From Luteibacter aegosomaticola (GTDB taxonomy: Bacteria > Pseudomonadota > Gammaproteobacteria > Xanthomonadales > Rhodanobacteraceae), in NCBI RefSeq assembly GCF_023078475.1, contig NZ_CP095741.1:372001-436000 (forward strand): a DNA stretch of 64,000 nt. The letters run 5' to 3'. Under the pieces are notes generated by a model. It did no database searches, had not been told where the DNA came from, and worked only from the letters and a program-made list of their open reading frames with translations. Position 1 is the stretch's first letter; every line of letters starts with the position of its first letter. The position numbers were made by a program, and so were the translations under genes. Positions 52,705 to 62,055 of this stretch are shown piece by piece.

Positions 52705-53613
52705 ATGTTCTTTCGCAACCTGACGCTGTTCCGCTTTTCCGAATCCGTCGCCGCCGACCTGGACCGCCTGGACGAAGTTCTTCCGGAACATCGCCTGCGT
52801 CCTGTCGGTCCGATGGAGCTGAACGCGCGTGGCTTTGTTTCGCCACTGGGCCGTAACGAGGAAGGCCTGACCCACAACGTGGCCCGCAACACGATGGTCA
52901 CCGTGGGCAGCGAAGATAAGCTCCTGCCGTCCTCCGTCATCAACGACGAGGTGGCCAACCGCGTACAGAAGATCGCCGAGGAAGAAGGCCGCAAGGTCGG
53001 CGGGCGCGAGCGCAAGACGATCAAGGACAACGTCCTGAACGAGCTGGTGCCGCGCGCTTTCGTGCGCAGCTCGCGCATGAAGGCCTACGCCGACAAGAAG
53101 AACGGCTGGTTCATCCTGGATACGTCCAGTCGCAAGTCCGCTGAGAACACCCTGAGTCAGGTCCGCGAGGCCCTGGGCAGCTTCCCGGCCGTGCCGCTGG
53201 CGCCGGAAGAATCGCCCCGGATTCTCATGACCCACTGGGTGGCCACGGGTGAGCTGCCGGGCGGCCTGGCCCTCGGCGACGAGTGCGAGCTGCGTGATCC
53301 GGCCACGGCCTCGGGCGCCATTGCCCGCTGCCGCCGCCAGGATCTCGATACCGATGAGATCCGGGAGCACCTGCGCACCGGTAAACAGGTGTTCCAGCTT
53401 GGTTTGGTCTTCGATGACCGCATCTCTTTCGTGCTTGGCGAAGACCTCATCCTGCGTAAAATCAAGTTCACGGACGTGGTGCTGGACGAACAGGCGGATA
53501 GCCACGAGAACGCCGCCGCCGAAATGGACGCCACCTTCGCCCTGATGGCGCTTGAGTACGAGCGCCTGCTGGGCAAGCTGGAAGAATGGTTCAAGCTGCC
53601 GCGTCCGGAGTGA
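52705..53613 (+). CDS. rdgC: Recombination-associated protein RdgC
   Basis: Nucleoid DNA-binding ring protein of 302 aa that modulates RecA. It starts MFFRNLTLFRFSE and has the family segments MELNARGFVSPLGRN, LLPSSVINDEVANRVQKIAEEEGRKVGGRERK, VLNELVPRAFVRSSRMKAY, LDTSSRKSAENTLSQVREALGSFP and QVFQLGLVFDDRISFVLGEDLILRKIKF. Full length; identification is firm. Confidence 0.97.
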   Translation: MFFRNLTLFRFSESVAADLDRLDEVLPEHRLRPVGPMELNARGFVSPLGRNEEGLTHNVARNTMVTVGSEDKLLPSSVINDEVANRVQKIAEEEGRKVGGRERKTIKDNVLNELVPRAFVRSSRMKAYADKKNGWFILDTSSRKSAENTLSQVREALGSFPAVPLAPEESPRILMTHWVATGELPGGLALGDECELRDPATASGAIARCRRQDLDTDEIREHLRTGKQVFQLGLVFDDRISFVLGEDLILRKIKFTDVVLDEQADSHENAAAEMDATFALMALEYERLLGKLEEWFKLPRPE

Positions 53614-53685
53614 TCCGCCGGGCCGGTCGCAGTGGTTGATACACCGGGATGGAATGGTTGTCGGGATCGGTTCGGGACTGGCGAC

Positions 53686-54453
53686 ATGGCATCAGAACAA
53701 GGCGACTGGCTGGAACTCTCCACCCCGACCGGGGGCACCATACGGGTGCTGAAGTCGGCGCACCCGCGCGCGCGCCGACTTCGCCTTACCGTGACCCCCA
53801 AGGGCGCACGGCTCACCTACCCGAACGGAACGCACGTCGCGCAGATGACGGCGTTCCTGCGCCATCATGCGGACTGGCTGGAACAGAAGCTCGGCGAGTT
53901 CCACATGGACGCCGAGCCGCTACCCGCGCTGCGCGTGGGCGTGCCCGCGACGTTCCCGTTTCGCGGCGAAGAAACCACCCTGCATTGGGCCGAAGGCCCG
54001 TACCCGCGCGTGCAGCATGACGAGGGCAGCATCACGCTCGTGATCCCCGGCCCGCATCATCGTGAGTTACTGGTGGCGCGCGGCCTGCTGGCCACGTTCT
54101 TCGAAGCGCAGATCCGTCGCGATGTATCGCGGTGGTTGCCGGGCTATATCCCGCAGATCAACGCGGCGCCGACGGCGTTGCGCATCCGGCCGCTGAAAAG
54201 TCTGTGGGGCAGCCTCGATACGCGCGATCGCATCAACCTGGATCTCGCGCTGGCGCTCGCGCCACCGGCGGCGCTGCGTTACGTGCTGGTGCACGAGCTG
54301 TGTCACCTGAAGGTGCGCAACCATTCGCCGCGGTTCTGGCACTGGGTGGAAAGCATCCTGCCGGAGCACAAGGAGCAGCGTGCGTGGCTGCGCGCGCATG
54401 GCAGTGCGTTGAAGGCGCAGCTGGATCGGTTGATCGCCGACGTAGCCGATTAG
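53686..54453 (+). CDS. YgjP-like metallopeptidase-domain protein (DUF45)
   Basis: Protein of 255 aa with the YgjP/DUF45 pattern: RARRLRLTVTPKGARLTYPNG, a middle beta-rich part, SLWGSLDTRDRINLDLALALAPPAALRYVLVHELCHLKVRNHSPRFWHWVESILP. The HELCH zinc site plus the downstream His matches the SprT/WSS-like gluzincin arrangement. Activity and substrate are unknown. Start 53686 is chosen over 53632 because the first 18 residues of the longer form look non-coding. Confidence 0.9.
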   Translation: MASEQGDWLELSTPTGGTIRVLKSAHPRARRLRLTVTPKGARLTYPNGTHVAQMTAFLRHHADWLEQKLGEFHMDAEPLPALRVGVPATFPFRGEETTLHWAEGPYPRVQHDEGSITLVIPGPHHRELLVARGLLATFFEAQIRRDVSRWLPGYIPQINAAPTALRIRPLKSLWGSLDTRDRINLDLALALAPPAALRYVLVHELCHLKVRNHSPRFWHWVESILPEHKEQRAWLRAHGSALKAQLDRLIADVAD

Positions 54454-54476
54454 CAAAGGTTTCCTACCCCGCATGT

Positions 54477-54571
54477 GTAGGAGCCCACCCTGTGGGCGAC
54501 GCCGTTCGCGAAAGAGCCACAGGGCCTGTGGCGGTATCGCGAAAGATGTCGCCCACAGGGTGGGCTCCTAC
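54477..54571. repeat. REPIN repeat, copy 2
   Basis: Same architecture and exact length (95 bases) as copy 1: identical 24-base inverted arms (54477-54500 and 54548-54571) and a central palindrome CCACAGGGCCTGTGG. The inner flank of the central palindrome is changed, partly exchanged left for right, compared with copy 1. It sits between two convergent genes. Confidence 0.9.
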
Positions 54572-54586
54572 GGGGCGCTCTTGCGA

Positions 54587-55588
54587 TCAGTGCGCTAGCG
54601 CGAACCCGGTGATGATCCGCGCGGTTTCGTCCGGCTTCTCAAGCATCGGCATGTGGTTGCAACCGTTCATCACGGTCGCGCCGATCGACGGGCTGCTCTT
54701 CAGGCCGTTGCGCAGCGTATCCAGTGCCGACACATCGATGATCTTGTCATCGTGGCACCAGATGCCCAGCACCGGCATCTGCAGCTTCACCAGGATCGGA
54801 TCCAGCGCGAAGGCCTGCTCCGGCTGCTTCAGTTCGGCGAACGTGCGCTCGATGAACGCGCGATCGGCCACGTTGCGACGAACCAGGGCATCCTCGATGC
54901 GGCCCGGGATGTGCGGCGGCTTGGTGAAGATCCGCGCGAACAGCGCTTCAAGCTCTTCACGGTTGCTGACCAGGAATGGATCCTTGCCAGCCTTCACATC
55001 ACGGACGAAGTCGTTTTCCTTGAAGGTAAGGCCCAGCGAGCTCATGAGCGTGAGCGCAGCGACGCGTTCCGGATGATCGGCGGCATACACACCGGCGATC
55101 GCACCGCCCATGGACTGGCCCACGAGGAGGAAGTGCTGCAGGCCAGCGGCCTTGGCGAAATCCTCCAGGCGAGCGGCCTGTGCGGGGATGCCGTAATCGC
55201 CACCCTCATTGCGCGACGACTCACCCCAGCCCGGCAGGTCCGGAATCACGACGTGGAAGTGGTCGGTAAGGCCCTTGGCCATTTCCAGCCAGGTTTCCTT
55301 ATTGGCCGCGAAACCGTGCAGCAGCACGATCGTCGGGCCCTGGCCACCTTCGTAGTACGACCACGTGGTGTCACCGGCGACGACGGTCTTCTTGTCGACG
55401 TGCGCCTGCATCGCCATGCGCGCCGCATCGGCCCTGACGAGCAGCTGCGGCGCGAGGAGATAGACCAGGCCTGCGCTGGCACCGAGCACCACCGCGACCA
55501 CGATCAGGAACTTCAGGCGACGCAGGAGCAGCCGTTGCCAGAGCGGGCGGGTGGAGGCCGGTGTTACGGGAGCAGGAGTCTTGGCCAT
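54587..55588 (-). CDS. Membrane-anchored alpha/beta hydrolase
   Basis: Serine hydrolase of 333 aa with an N-terminal membrane segment (residues 24-48). The oxyanion loop is LLHGFAANKETW, the nucleophile elbow is GQSMGG, the acid is in WCHDDKIID and the catalytic His in NGCNHMP. Resembles lipase/esterase-type lipolytic enzymes; substrate unknown. Its ATG begins two bases after the aminopeptidase stop, so the two genes form an operon. Confidence 0.9.
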   Translation of the reverse strand: MAKTPAPVTPASTRPLWQRLLLRRLKFLIVVAVVLGASAGLVYLLAPQLLVRADAARMAMQAHVDKKTVVAGDTTWSYYEGGQGPTIVLLHGFAANKETWLEMAKGLTDHFHVVIPDLPGWGESSRNEGGDYGIPAQAARLEDFAKAAGLQHFLLVGQSMGGAIAGVYAADHPERVAALTLMSSLGLTFKENDFVRDVKAGKDPFLVSNREELEALFARIFTKPPHIPGRIEDALVRRNVADRAFIERTFAELKQPEQAFALDPILVKLQMPVLGIWCHDDKIIDVSALDTLRNGLKSSPSIGATVMNGCNHMPMLEKPDETARIITGFALAH

Positions 55589-55589
55589 C

Positions 55590-57440
55590 TCACTTCTTCT
55601 TCGACTTACCGGCGAGGATGTTCTCCACCGCCTGCTGGGTCATCGGGTGGTAGCCCGACTTCGCCTTCGCATAGGTTTCCTTCGCGAACGCCAGGCCTTC
55701 CGGCGTGCGGGCGAAAGCGCGGTAGACCGGCGTGGTGAGGTACAGGCGGCCGATGCGGGTCATGTGCTCGGCGGCGGCCGTCCACACGTCCTTGTCGCCA
55801 GCGGCGATGGCGTGGGCGTACCAGCGCATGCCGATCTCGGCGTTCGGCGTACCCGTGAGGTGCCACGCGGCGTCGATGGCCTTCATCTTGTCGAGCGGCG
55901 GCACGTCCGGCATGCGGTCAAGGAAGTACATCCATTCCTGGGTGTTCCAGGTCTTGGCATCGAGCTTGGCCGCATCGAGCTTGCCGGCAAGGAACTCGGT
56001 GCGCTCCTTGTCGATGTAGTCGAAGCGTGCGGAGGTCGGAAGCGGTGCATCCTTCGGGATACCCGGCTGCCAGATCCATGCGCGCGCTTCGGCCTCGCTC
56101 ATCTTGCCCGGGTACTTATCGAGCAGGTTGGCCTTCATGTAGGCGAACATCGTGTCGGTATCGATGCTCTGGAACGCGAAGTGGGCGAAGTAGCCCTTGA
56201 GGTAGGCATCGAACGTTTCGCGGCCGAACCGCTGTTCCAGGGTGCGCAGGAACCAGGAGCCCTTATCGTATGCGACGGACGACAGCGAATCGTCGGCGCC
56301 GACGCCGCGCGGATCCGGGGTGAGCTTCTGCGTGTTGGGCTCCATCGAACCGATGGTCTTCTCGAGCTCGCGCGCGGAGAGCAGCGCTTCCTCGTCGGCC
56401 TGCGACTTGCCGTACACGGCCTCGGTGATGCGGCCCTGCACGTAAGTGGTGAAGCCTTCATTGAGCCAGATGTCGCGCCACGCGGCGCTGGTCACCAGAT
56501 TGCCCGACCACGAGTGCGCGAGTTCGTGCGACACGAGCGAGACGAGGCTCTTGTCGCCGACCAGCACGGTGGGCGTGGCGAACGTCATGTTCGGGTTTTC
56601 CATGCCGCCAAACGGGAACGACGGCGGCAGCACGAGCAGGTCGTAGCGGCCCCACGCGTACGGGCCGTACAGCTTCTCGGTGGTAGCGATGAGCTTCTCG
56701 GTATCTTCGAACTCATGCGCGGCCTTGTCGACGACGCTGGGCTCGGCATACACGGCGCTGCGCGGGCCGGTTTCCTTCACCGCGATATCGCCGGCGGCGA
56801 TCGCCAGCAGGTACGACGGGATCGGGTGCGGCTGGTCGAACTTGAAATCGCCGTCGAGCGGATGCTTCGCGTCGTTGATCGCGCTCATCACCACGCGGAC
56901 ATCCTTCGGCGCGGTCACATGCGCATCGTAGGTGAAGCGGATAGCCGGCGAATCCTGCAGCGGCACCCACGAACGCGCGTGGATGGATTCCGACTGCGAG
57001 AACATGAAGGGCTGCTTCTTGTCCGCGGTCTGCTCGGGGGTGAGCCACTGCAGGCCCGAGGCCTCGGGCACCGTGGTGTACGTGATGCGGACGCTCGCCG
57101 GGTGCGTCGGCGCCTGGATCGTGAGCTTCGAGCCCAGCTCCTTGTCGCGCGGCGCAAGGGCGAACTTCAGCGGCGAAGCCTTGCCGCCGGCATCGACGGC
57201 ATCGACGCTGGCGATCTTGAGGTCACGCGTATCGAGTACCAGGGCCTGTGCCTTGCCGTCCTTCCAGTCCAGCTTCAGCGTGGCATTGCCGGCGAGCTCG
57301 CGCTTGCTGAAGTCCACCTTCAGGTCGAGGTCGAGGTGGGTGACCTTGACGATGGTGGGCTGGGCGTACGAGTGCGGATCGGCGGCGAACGCCACCACGG
57401 GGAAGGCCACCGTGAGGGCGGCAAAGGGAAGCAGGCGCAT
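55590..57440 (-). CDS. M1-family zinc aminopeptidase (leukotriene A4 hydrolase-like)
   Basis: Exported metallopeptidase of 616 aa (LTA4 hydrolase is 611). A signal peptide (residues 1-20) precedes the beta-saddle domain. The substrate loop FGGMEN is at 277-282 and the zinc site at 305-328: His305, Glu306, His309 (HELAH) and Glu328 (NEGF). The C-terminal helical domain includes DPRGVGADDSLSSVAYDKGSWFLRTLEQ. It cleaves N-terminal residues from peptides in the periplasm or outside the cell. Confidence 0.93.
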   Translation of the reverse strand: MRLLPFAALTVAFPVVAFAADPHSYAQPTIVKVTHLDLDLKVDFSKRELAGNATLKLDWKDGKAQALVLDTRDLKIASVDAVDAGGKASPLKFALAPRDKELGSKLTIQAPTHPASVRITYTTVPEASGLQWLTPEQTADKKQPFMFSQSESIHARSWVPLQDSPAIRFTYDAHVTAPKDVRVVMSAINDAKHPLDGDFKFDQPHPIPSYLLAIAAGDIAVKETGPRSAVYAEPSVVDKAAHEFEDTEKLIATTEKLYGPYAWGRYDLLVLPPSFPFGGMENPNMTFATPTVLVGDKSLVSLVSHELAHSWSGNLVTSAAWRDIWLNEGFTTYVQGRITEAVYGKSQADEEALLSARELEKTIGSMEPNTQKLTPDPRGVGADDSLSSVAYDKGSWFLRTLEQRFGRETFDAYLKGYFAHFAFQSIDTDTMFAYMKANLLDKYPGKMSEAEARAWIWQPGIPKDAPLPTSARFDYIDKERTEFLAGKLDAAKLDAKTWNTQEWMYFLDRMPDVPPLDKMKAIDAAWHLTGTPNAEIGMRWYAHAIAAGDKDVWTAAAEHMTRIGRLYLTTPVYRAFARTPEGLAFAKETYAKAKSGYHPMTQQAVENILAGKSKKK

Positions 57441-57556
57441 GGTGCGGGTTCCATGATCAGGAACCCCAAGTATGCCACCGGAAGGGCCGGGGCCGGGACG
57501 GGGCCTCCGGACGCCATTTCAAGGGCCTGCGGCGCTATTCGCCAGCAGGCGGCCTG

Positions 57557-58306
57557 TTACAGCTTGTAGCCGCGATGGATGGCGACGATGCCGTTCGTAA
57601 GGTTGCGCACTTCAACGTGGCCAAAACCGGCGCCCAGCATCATGTCGCGGAGCGTGCCCTGGTCCGGGTGCTTGCGGATCGATTCGGCGAGGTAGCGGTA
57701 GCTGTCCGAATCGTTGGCGAACAGCTTGCCCAGGCGCGGCAGGATCTGGAACGAATGTACGTCGTACAGCTTCGACAGCAGCGGGCTCTGCACCTTCGAG
57801 AATTCGAGCACGAGCAGGCGGCCGCCCGGCTTGAGGATGCGCGCCATGTCGGCCAGCGCCTTTTCCTTGTCGGTGACGTTGCGCAGGCCGAACGCGATGG
57901 TGATGGCGTCGAAGCTGTTGTCCGGGAACGGCAGCGCCTCGGCGTTCATCTGCGCCCAGCGCAGACCGGCGACGAGGCCACGATCCGTCAGGCGGTCACG
58001 GCCGACCCCGAGCATGGCGGCGTTGATATCACCGACGACCACCTCGCCTTCGTCACCCACGACGGGCTTGAGCAACGCGGCGATATCGCCCGTGCCACCG
58101 GCGAGGTCAAGCACGCGATCGCCCCGGCGCACGCCGCTGACGGCGACGAAATGCCGTTTCCACAGGCGATGCACGCCGAACGACATGAGGTCGTTCATGA
58201 GGTCGTAATTACGCGCGACGGACGTGAACACCTCACCGACAAGCTTCTGCTTGTCGGCGACGGGTACATCGCGGAAGCCAAAATGGGTGGTCTGACGGGA
58301 ATCCAT
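57557..58306 (-). CDS. ubiE: Ubiquinone/menaquinone C-methyltransferase UbiE
   Basis: SAM-dependent C-methyltransferase of 249 aa in quinone biosynthesis. It aligns along its whole length with E. coli Ubi[111 protein letters not shown]. An ATG at 58315 would add three residues. Confidence 0.97.
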   Translation of the reverse strand: MDSRQTTHFGFRDVPVADKQKLVGEVFTSVARNYDLMNDLMSFGVHRLWKRHFVAVSGVRRGDRVLDLAGGTGDIAALLKPVVGDEGEVVVGDINAAMLGVGRDRLTDRGLVAGLRWAQMNAEALPFPDNSFDAITIAFGLRNVTDKEKALADMARILKPGGRLLVLEFSKVQSPLLSKLYDVHSFQILPRLGKLFANDSDSYRYLAESIRKHPDQGTLRDMMLGAGFGHVEVRNLTNGIVAIHRGYKL

Positions 58307-58325
58307 GCCCCGCATGGTACCTCAT

Positions 58326-58364
58326 CCGGGTGGCACGAGCCCCTTACGGCCCCGTGCCACCCGG
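58326..58364 (-). terminator. Hairpin between ubiE and the large DUF6543-like genes
   Basis: CCGGGTGGCACG (58326-58337) pairs perfectly with CGTGCCACCCGG (58353-58364). Neither side has a clear T-tract, so it may be a weak terminator of the large-protein operon upstream of it on the minus strand. Confidence 0.5.
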
Positions 58365-58369
58365 CCCGC

Positions 58370-61300
58370 TTACGGCGCGCCCGGCGCGGTATCGAAGGTC
58401 ACCCCCGCTCCGGACCGTCCACCGGTGGTGAAGGCGCCCGGGACGACGCTGATCTCGGGGTCGACCGAACGCAGGGTGTACTCGTATTCCCCCCCGGGCA
58501 TGGCGCGGCGGTGCAGCGAATAGCGCAGGGTGCCATCCCGGGTGACGGCGCGGGAGAGGGGCCCCGTGTTCACCCGGGCCCAGCGAGCGAGCGGGTCACG
58601 GCCACGCATGCGCTGCCAGCGGGCGATGCCGAGGACGGTATCGAGCTGGTTGGTGGGAGCCGTGGGTGCGAGGGAGGTGAGCTGGAGTTCGGAGGGGCGC
58701 AGTGGATTGAACGAACTGCCCAGCTCAAGGTAGCCGGGGCGTGGGGCGCCGATGGCGTTCACCTGGGGAAGTGCCTCGGCGTAGTGGTAGAGCTGGGCGG
58801 GCCATTCGCCACGCGCGACGACCTCGGACGCGCCCGGCATATCTGGCAACTGTGGGAGGGCTCCGGTGCTGGCGGAGACGCGCACCGGTATCCGTGGTGC
58901 CGCGCGCGCCGCGGCGAGCGCGATTTCCCAGCGTTCGATCTGGCCTGTGGTCAGTACCGGCGGCTCTGGCGTGACCGGATCCGTGGAGGAGGTGATGGTC
59001 GGATCCTGTCCATCGTCAGGCCGCGCGGCCGCACCGTTCAACGGCCGTTCCGGCGAAGGCACGCGGCGGCCGCCCGAACGCGCCCAGCCCAGTTCTGCGA
59101 TCACCTGCGCCCGATCACCGGTAGATGGGAACAGGCGTTCCAGCGCCTGGTGGAACTCACGACGCTGATGGCGCGATAGCGCCGCCAGGTCCGGATGCAG
59201 GTTGGGCTCTTGCCACACCGCTTCACGGACCGGTGCGCGCATATGGAATCTCACGCCGTCGGAACGGACCATGGCGTGGCCCATCGGGTTATCGCGTAGC
59301 GCGGCCCTCACCGCGGGGCGCAGGTGTTCGGCGGCAGGCGGCATGGGGCCGACGAGGTCCAGGTCATCCATGTGGAACCCGCCGGGCCTGGTGGGTTGCC
59401 CCGGCTGCGGGGCGCGTGGAGCGGGCGCCTGCGCTCCCTCGTCCGCCAGGTTCAGTGCATCGAAGAATCGATTGCAAAGGCTGCGCCGCATGCCACCGCA
59501 CAATCCGACGTTGCGTGCGAACACCCATTGGCCACCCACGCGTTCAATCGCCGGGCCGGTGGCGTGCGCGAAGGGCTCGTTTGCGCGTGTCAGGCGCCAT
59601 ACGCCGAGGTCCGTGTCGCGACGAACCGCGTAGAACTGGTTCTCGTGCTTCACATAATGCTTGCCGTGTATTTCATGGATGCCCTCGGTGTTGGCTGCGC
59701 CTCGCGGGCGAACCGTCGCGCTTGCGCGGTAGCGGGCATCGAACGCCACGGTCGGATTGCCAGCGCGCGCGGGTACGTTAACGAGCCTTGTGGCCTGGCC
59801 AGAACTGCGCGCCGCCGTCGTGCGAGCCATCCCGGCGATCTGGTAGGGCACCGCGACATTCAGCGCGTGGGTATAGGCCTCGGTAAACGCGACGAAGGCT
59901 TCGCCGACGCTCCCGGCGCGCAGGTGATCCTCTATGCGCCATGCCGCGTGCACCGCACGCAGTGCGCTGGCGGGGATCTCCATGAGCGCCTTGCTGACCT
60001 GCGCCGGGTTGATGTTGGCCAGCGGATGGTCGACGAAGGATTGCCATGCGCTCTCGCTGTCCGTGCGCGCAAGGTAACGGGCATCGCGTTTATGCTGCGC
60101 CACGCTGGCGTCGTACTGGGTTGCAAGGAAATCGCTGCGAATCTCGCGTTCGGCAAACGGTTCGGCCGTGCGCGTATAACGCGTTGTGTCACCCGGGCTA
60201 ACGTCGAAGATAAAGGCCGCGCGGTGGTCGACGTCGCTGAATTCGCGCATGGCGCCATTCGGGAGGACCGTCGCGAACTCGATCGGCAAGCGGTCGAGCA
60301 GGTATTCGCGAAAGTCCGGGTGGTGCAGAAAACGGCGCGCCGCTTCCTGGCGATCGGAGAACTCGCGGAACATGACGCCATCGGGCGCACCGGGCGTATA
60401 GAGCACCACGCGCGACACGGCGCCGGGCTGGCGCACGCCAAACATGAGGATGCCGCTTACGGGCGCTCCTCGGTATGTGATCTGGTTCGCCAGGATCTCG
60501 TGGCCTTCCACTTTCTCGCGACCGTCGGCTTCGCGCGAGGCCAGCGCTGCCTGCACCCACTTGAAGCCGCGTTCGTTGTGGTCATCGACAAACGTGCCGG
60601 GCCGATCGCCCGTGTAGTAACCGACCCGTGCGTCTTCCGCCTCGAAACGCATCTGCGCGGCTTCGAGATCGATGGCGAGCAGCCGCGCGAGCGTCCCGCG
60701 TGGTCCTTCCTGAAGCGTCGACGTCAGATGCGCATCGAATGAGGCGGCTATATCCAGCCCGGACAGGACGCTACGGAGCGTGGTGTTCGACAGGTCGGCA
60801 CCCAGCGCGCTCCCATCGCCGCGATGGGCCCGGAAGCTATCCGCGCTGAAGCGGCCGATGTTCTGCAAAGCCAGTTGCAGCAGCGGCACCTGGCTCTTCG
60901 GCGGTCCGTTGAACGCGTAGTTGAGTGCGCCTGCGGGATCGGCGGGGTTGAGGGCGTGGTACACCGAGACCACGATGTCTTGCGGGTCGTCCTCGATGCC
61001 GGCAGCCTTGAGCGCGGCGCGAAGCCTGGTGGTCGTGAAGCCGATCAGCGTATCGGGCGCTTCGATGCCGGCTTGTGCGCGCAGGCGAGCCGTAAGGTAA
61101 AGCGCGTTGTCGTAGCCGCGCGCGGCATCCTCCCAGGCGTGGCGCAAGGAGACGGGCGCGCGGTCCAGACGCTCGGCGTTGACGACGTCGATGAGGCGCG
61201 CTTCACGCGCGTCAAGCATGGCGGATACATCGAACTGCTGGCCAAGGCGCAGCACATCGCGCATGCGGTCGGCGAGGTGCGTAGCCGCTGCCGGCGTCTC

Positions 61301-62026
61301 CAGATCGATGCGGTAATCGCTCCATGCGTGGGCCAGCTTTTCGGCCTGCACTTCGATCAGACGCGCCGCCGCACGCTCGAAGGGCGGCTCACTGACGGGG
61401 CGTGAGCCGATGGTACGGTCTTCGATGCCCTGGGCGAGATCATCGAGGGCCAGTCCGGCCACATCGCCAAGGTGGCCGGCGCTACTTTCGAAGCGCTGCC
61501 GTGCATGGTCGATCAGCTGTTCGAGCGAGAGGAAGCTCTCCCATCCACGGTCGGGGAGGAACAGGAGTGCAAGGTCGGGCTGGCGATCGTCCCGCAGGAT
61601 CAGCGCGCCTGCGTAGGCCGCGTTGCCGAAGGTGAGCTCGCGCGCTTCGACATGCGGTGGTGGCGCTGCATCGTAGTTGGCGATGGCGTATCGCACGAGG
61701 TTTGCCGAGCGCTCATCGAGCGAACCATCGAGGGCCCGCAGCGCCGCCTCATCGCGCATGGTCTCCGCCATCAGACGGCCAAGGGCAGAGCGACGCAGCA
61801 TGCCGGTGCCTTCATCGGTGCTGGCCCAGAAGTCCGCGAGTTCGACCAGGTAAGGCGATACGCCTGCTGCGCTTCCCGGTGCGGGTGGCTCAGGGAGTTG
61901 CTGTTGCCACGTGCTGAGCTGGCGCCGTGCGGCGATGAGCCGCTGGAGGGCTGCAGTGGCCTGTTGTGCTTCGGGGCTCGCGTTGCCGCTGAGGGCAGGC
62001 GGCGCCTGGTTGGGCATCATGTCCAT
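58370..62026 (-). CDS. Large protein of the dermonecrotic-toxin-like (DUF6543) family, copy A
   Basis: Protein of 1218 aa with no signal peptide or membrane segment. The middle (about residues 460-620) shows the DUF6543 pattern seen in Pseudomonas toxin-like proteins: EDARVGYYTGDRPGTFVDDHNERGFKW, ILANQITYRGAPVSGILMFG and VVLYTPGAPDGVMFREF. Before it, TFGNAAYAGALILRDDRQPDLALLFLPDRGWESF repeats in the neighbouring gene; after it come HGKHYVKHENQFYAVRRDTDLGVWRLTR and AIERVGGQWV, also repeated next door. The C-terminal 300 residues are not recognised. ATG 62026 has an AAGGAAG site; the frame from 62119 overlaps the neighbour. Secretion route and activity are unknown. Confidence 0.75.
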   Translation of the reverse strand: MDMMPNQAPPALSGNASPEAQQATAALQRLIAARRQLSTWQQQLPEPPAPGSAAGVSPYLVELADFWASTDEGTGMLRRSALGRLMAETMRDEAALRALDGSLDERSANLVRYAIANYDAAPPPHVEARELTFGNAAYAGALILRDDRQPDLALLFLPDRGWESFLSLEQLIDHARQRFESSAGHLGDVAGLALDDLAQGIEDRTIGSRPVSEPPFERAAARLIEVQAEKLAHAWSDYRIDLETPAAATHLADRMRDVLRLGQQFDVSAMLDAREARLIDVVNAERLDRAPVSLRHAWEDAARGYDNALYLTARLRAQAGIEAPDTLIGFTTTRLRAALKAAGIEDDPQDIVVSVYHALNPADPAGALNYAFNGPPKSQVPLLQLALQNIGRFSADSFRAHRGDGSALGADLSNTTLRSVLSGLDIAASFDAHLTSTLQEGPRGTLARLLAIDLEAAQMRFEAEDARVGYYTGDRPGTFVDDHNERGFKWVQAALASREADGREKVEGHEILANQITYRGAPVSGILMFGVRQPGAVSRVVLYTPGAPDGVMFREFSDRQEAARRFLHHPDFREYLLDRLPIEFATVLPNGAMREFSDVDHRAAFIFDVSPGDTTRYTRTAEPFAEREIRSDFLATQYDASVAQHKRDARYLARTDSESAWQSFVDHPLANINPAQVSKALMEIPASALRAVHAAWRIEDHLRAGSVGEAFVAFTEAYTHALNVAVPYQIAGMARTTAARSSGQATRLVNVPARAGNPTVAFDARYRASATVRPRGAANTEGIHEIHGKHYVKHENQFYAVRRDTDLGVWRLTRANEPFAHATGPAIERVGGQWVFARNVGLCGGMRRSLCNRFFDALNLADEGAQAPAPRAPQPGQPTRPGGFHMDDLDLVGPMPPAAEHLRPAVRAALRDNPMGHAMVRSDGVRFHMRAPVREAVWQEPNLHPDLAALSRHQRREFHQALERLFPSTGDRAQVIAELGWARSGGRRVPSPERPLNGAAARPDDGQDPTITSSTDPVTPEPPVLTTGQIERWEIALAAARAAPRIPVRVSASTGALPQLPDMPGASEVVARGEWPAQLYHYAEALPQVNAIGAPRPGYLELGSSFNPLRPSELQLTSLAPTAPTNQLDTVLGIARWQRMRGRDPLARWARVNTGPLSRAVTRDGTLRYSLHRRAMPGGEYEYTLRSVDPEISVVPGAFTTGGRSGAGVTFDTAPGAP

Positions 62027-62055
62027 GGTGCTTCCTTGATGGGTGGAGTGACTGG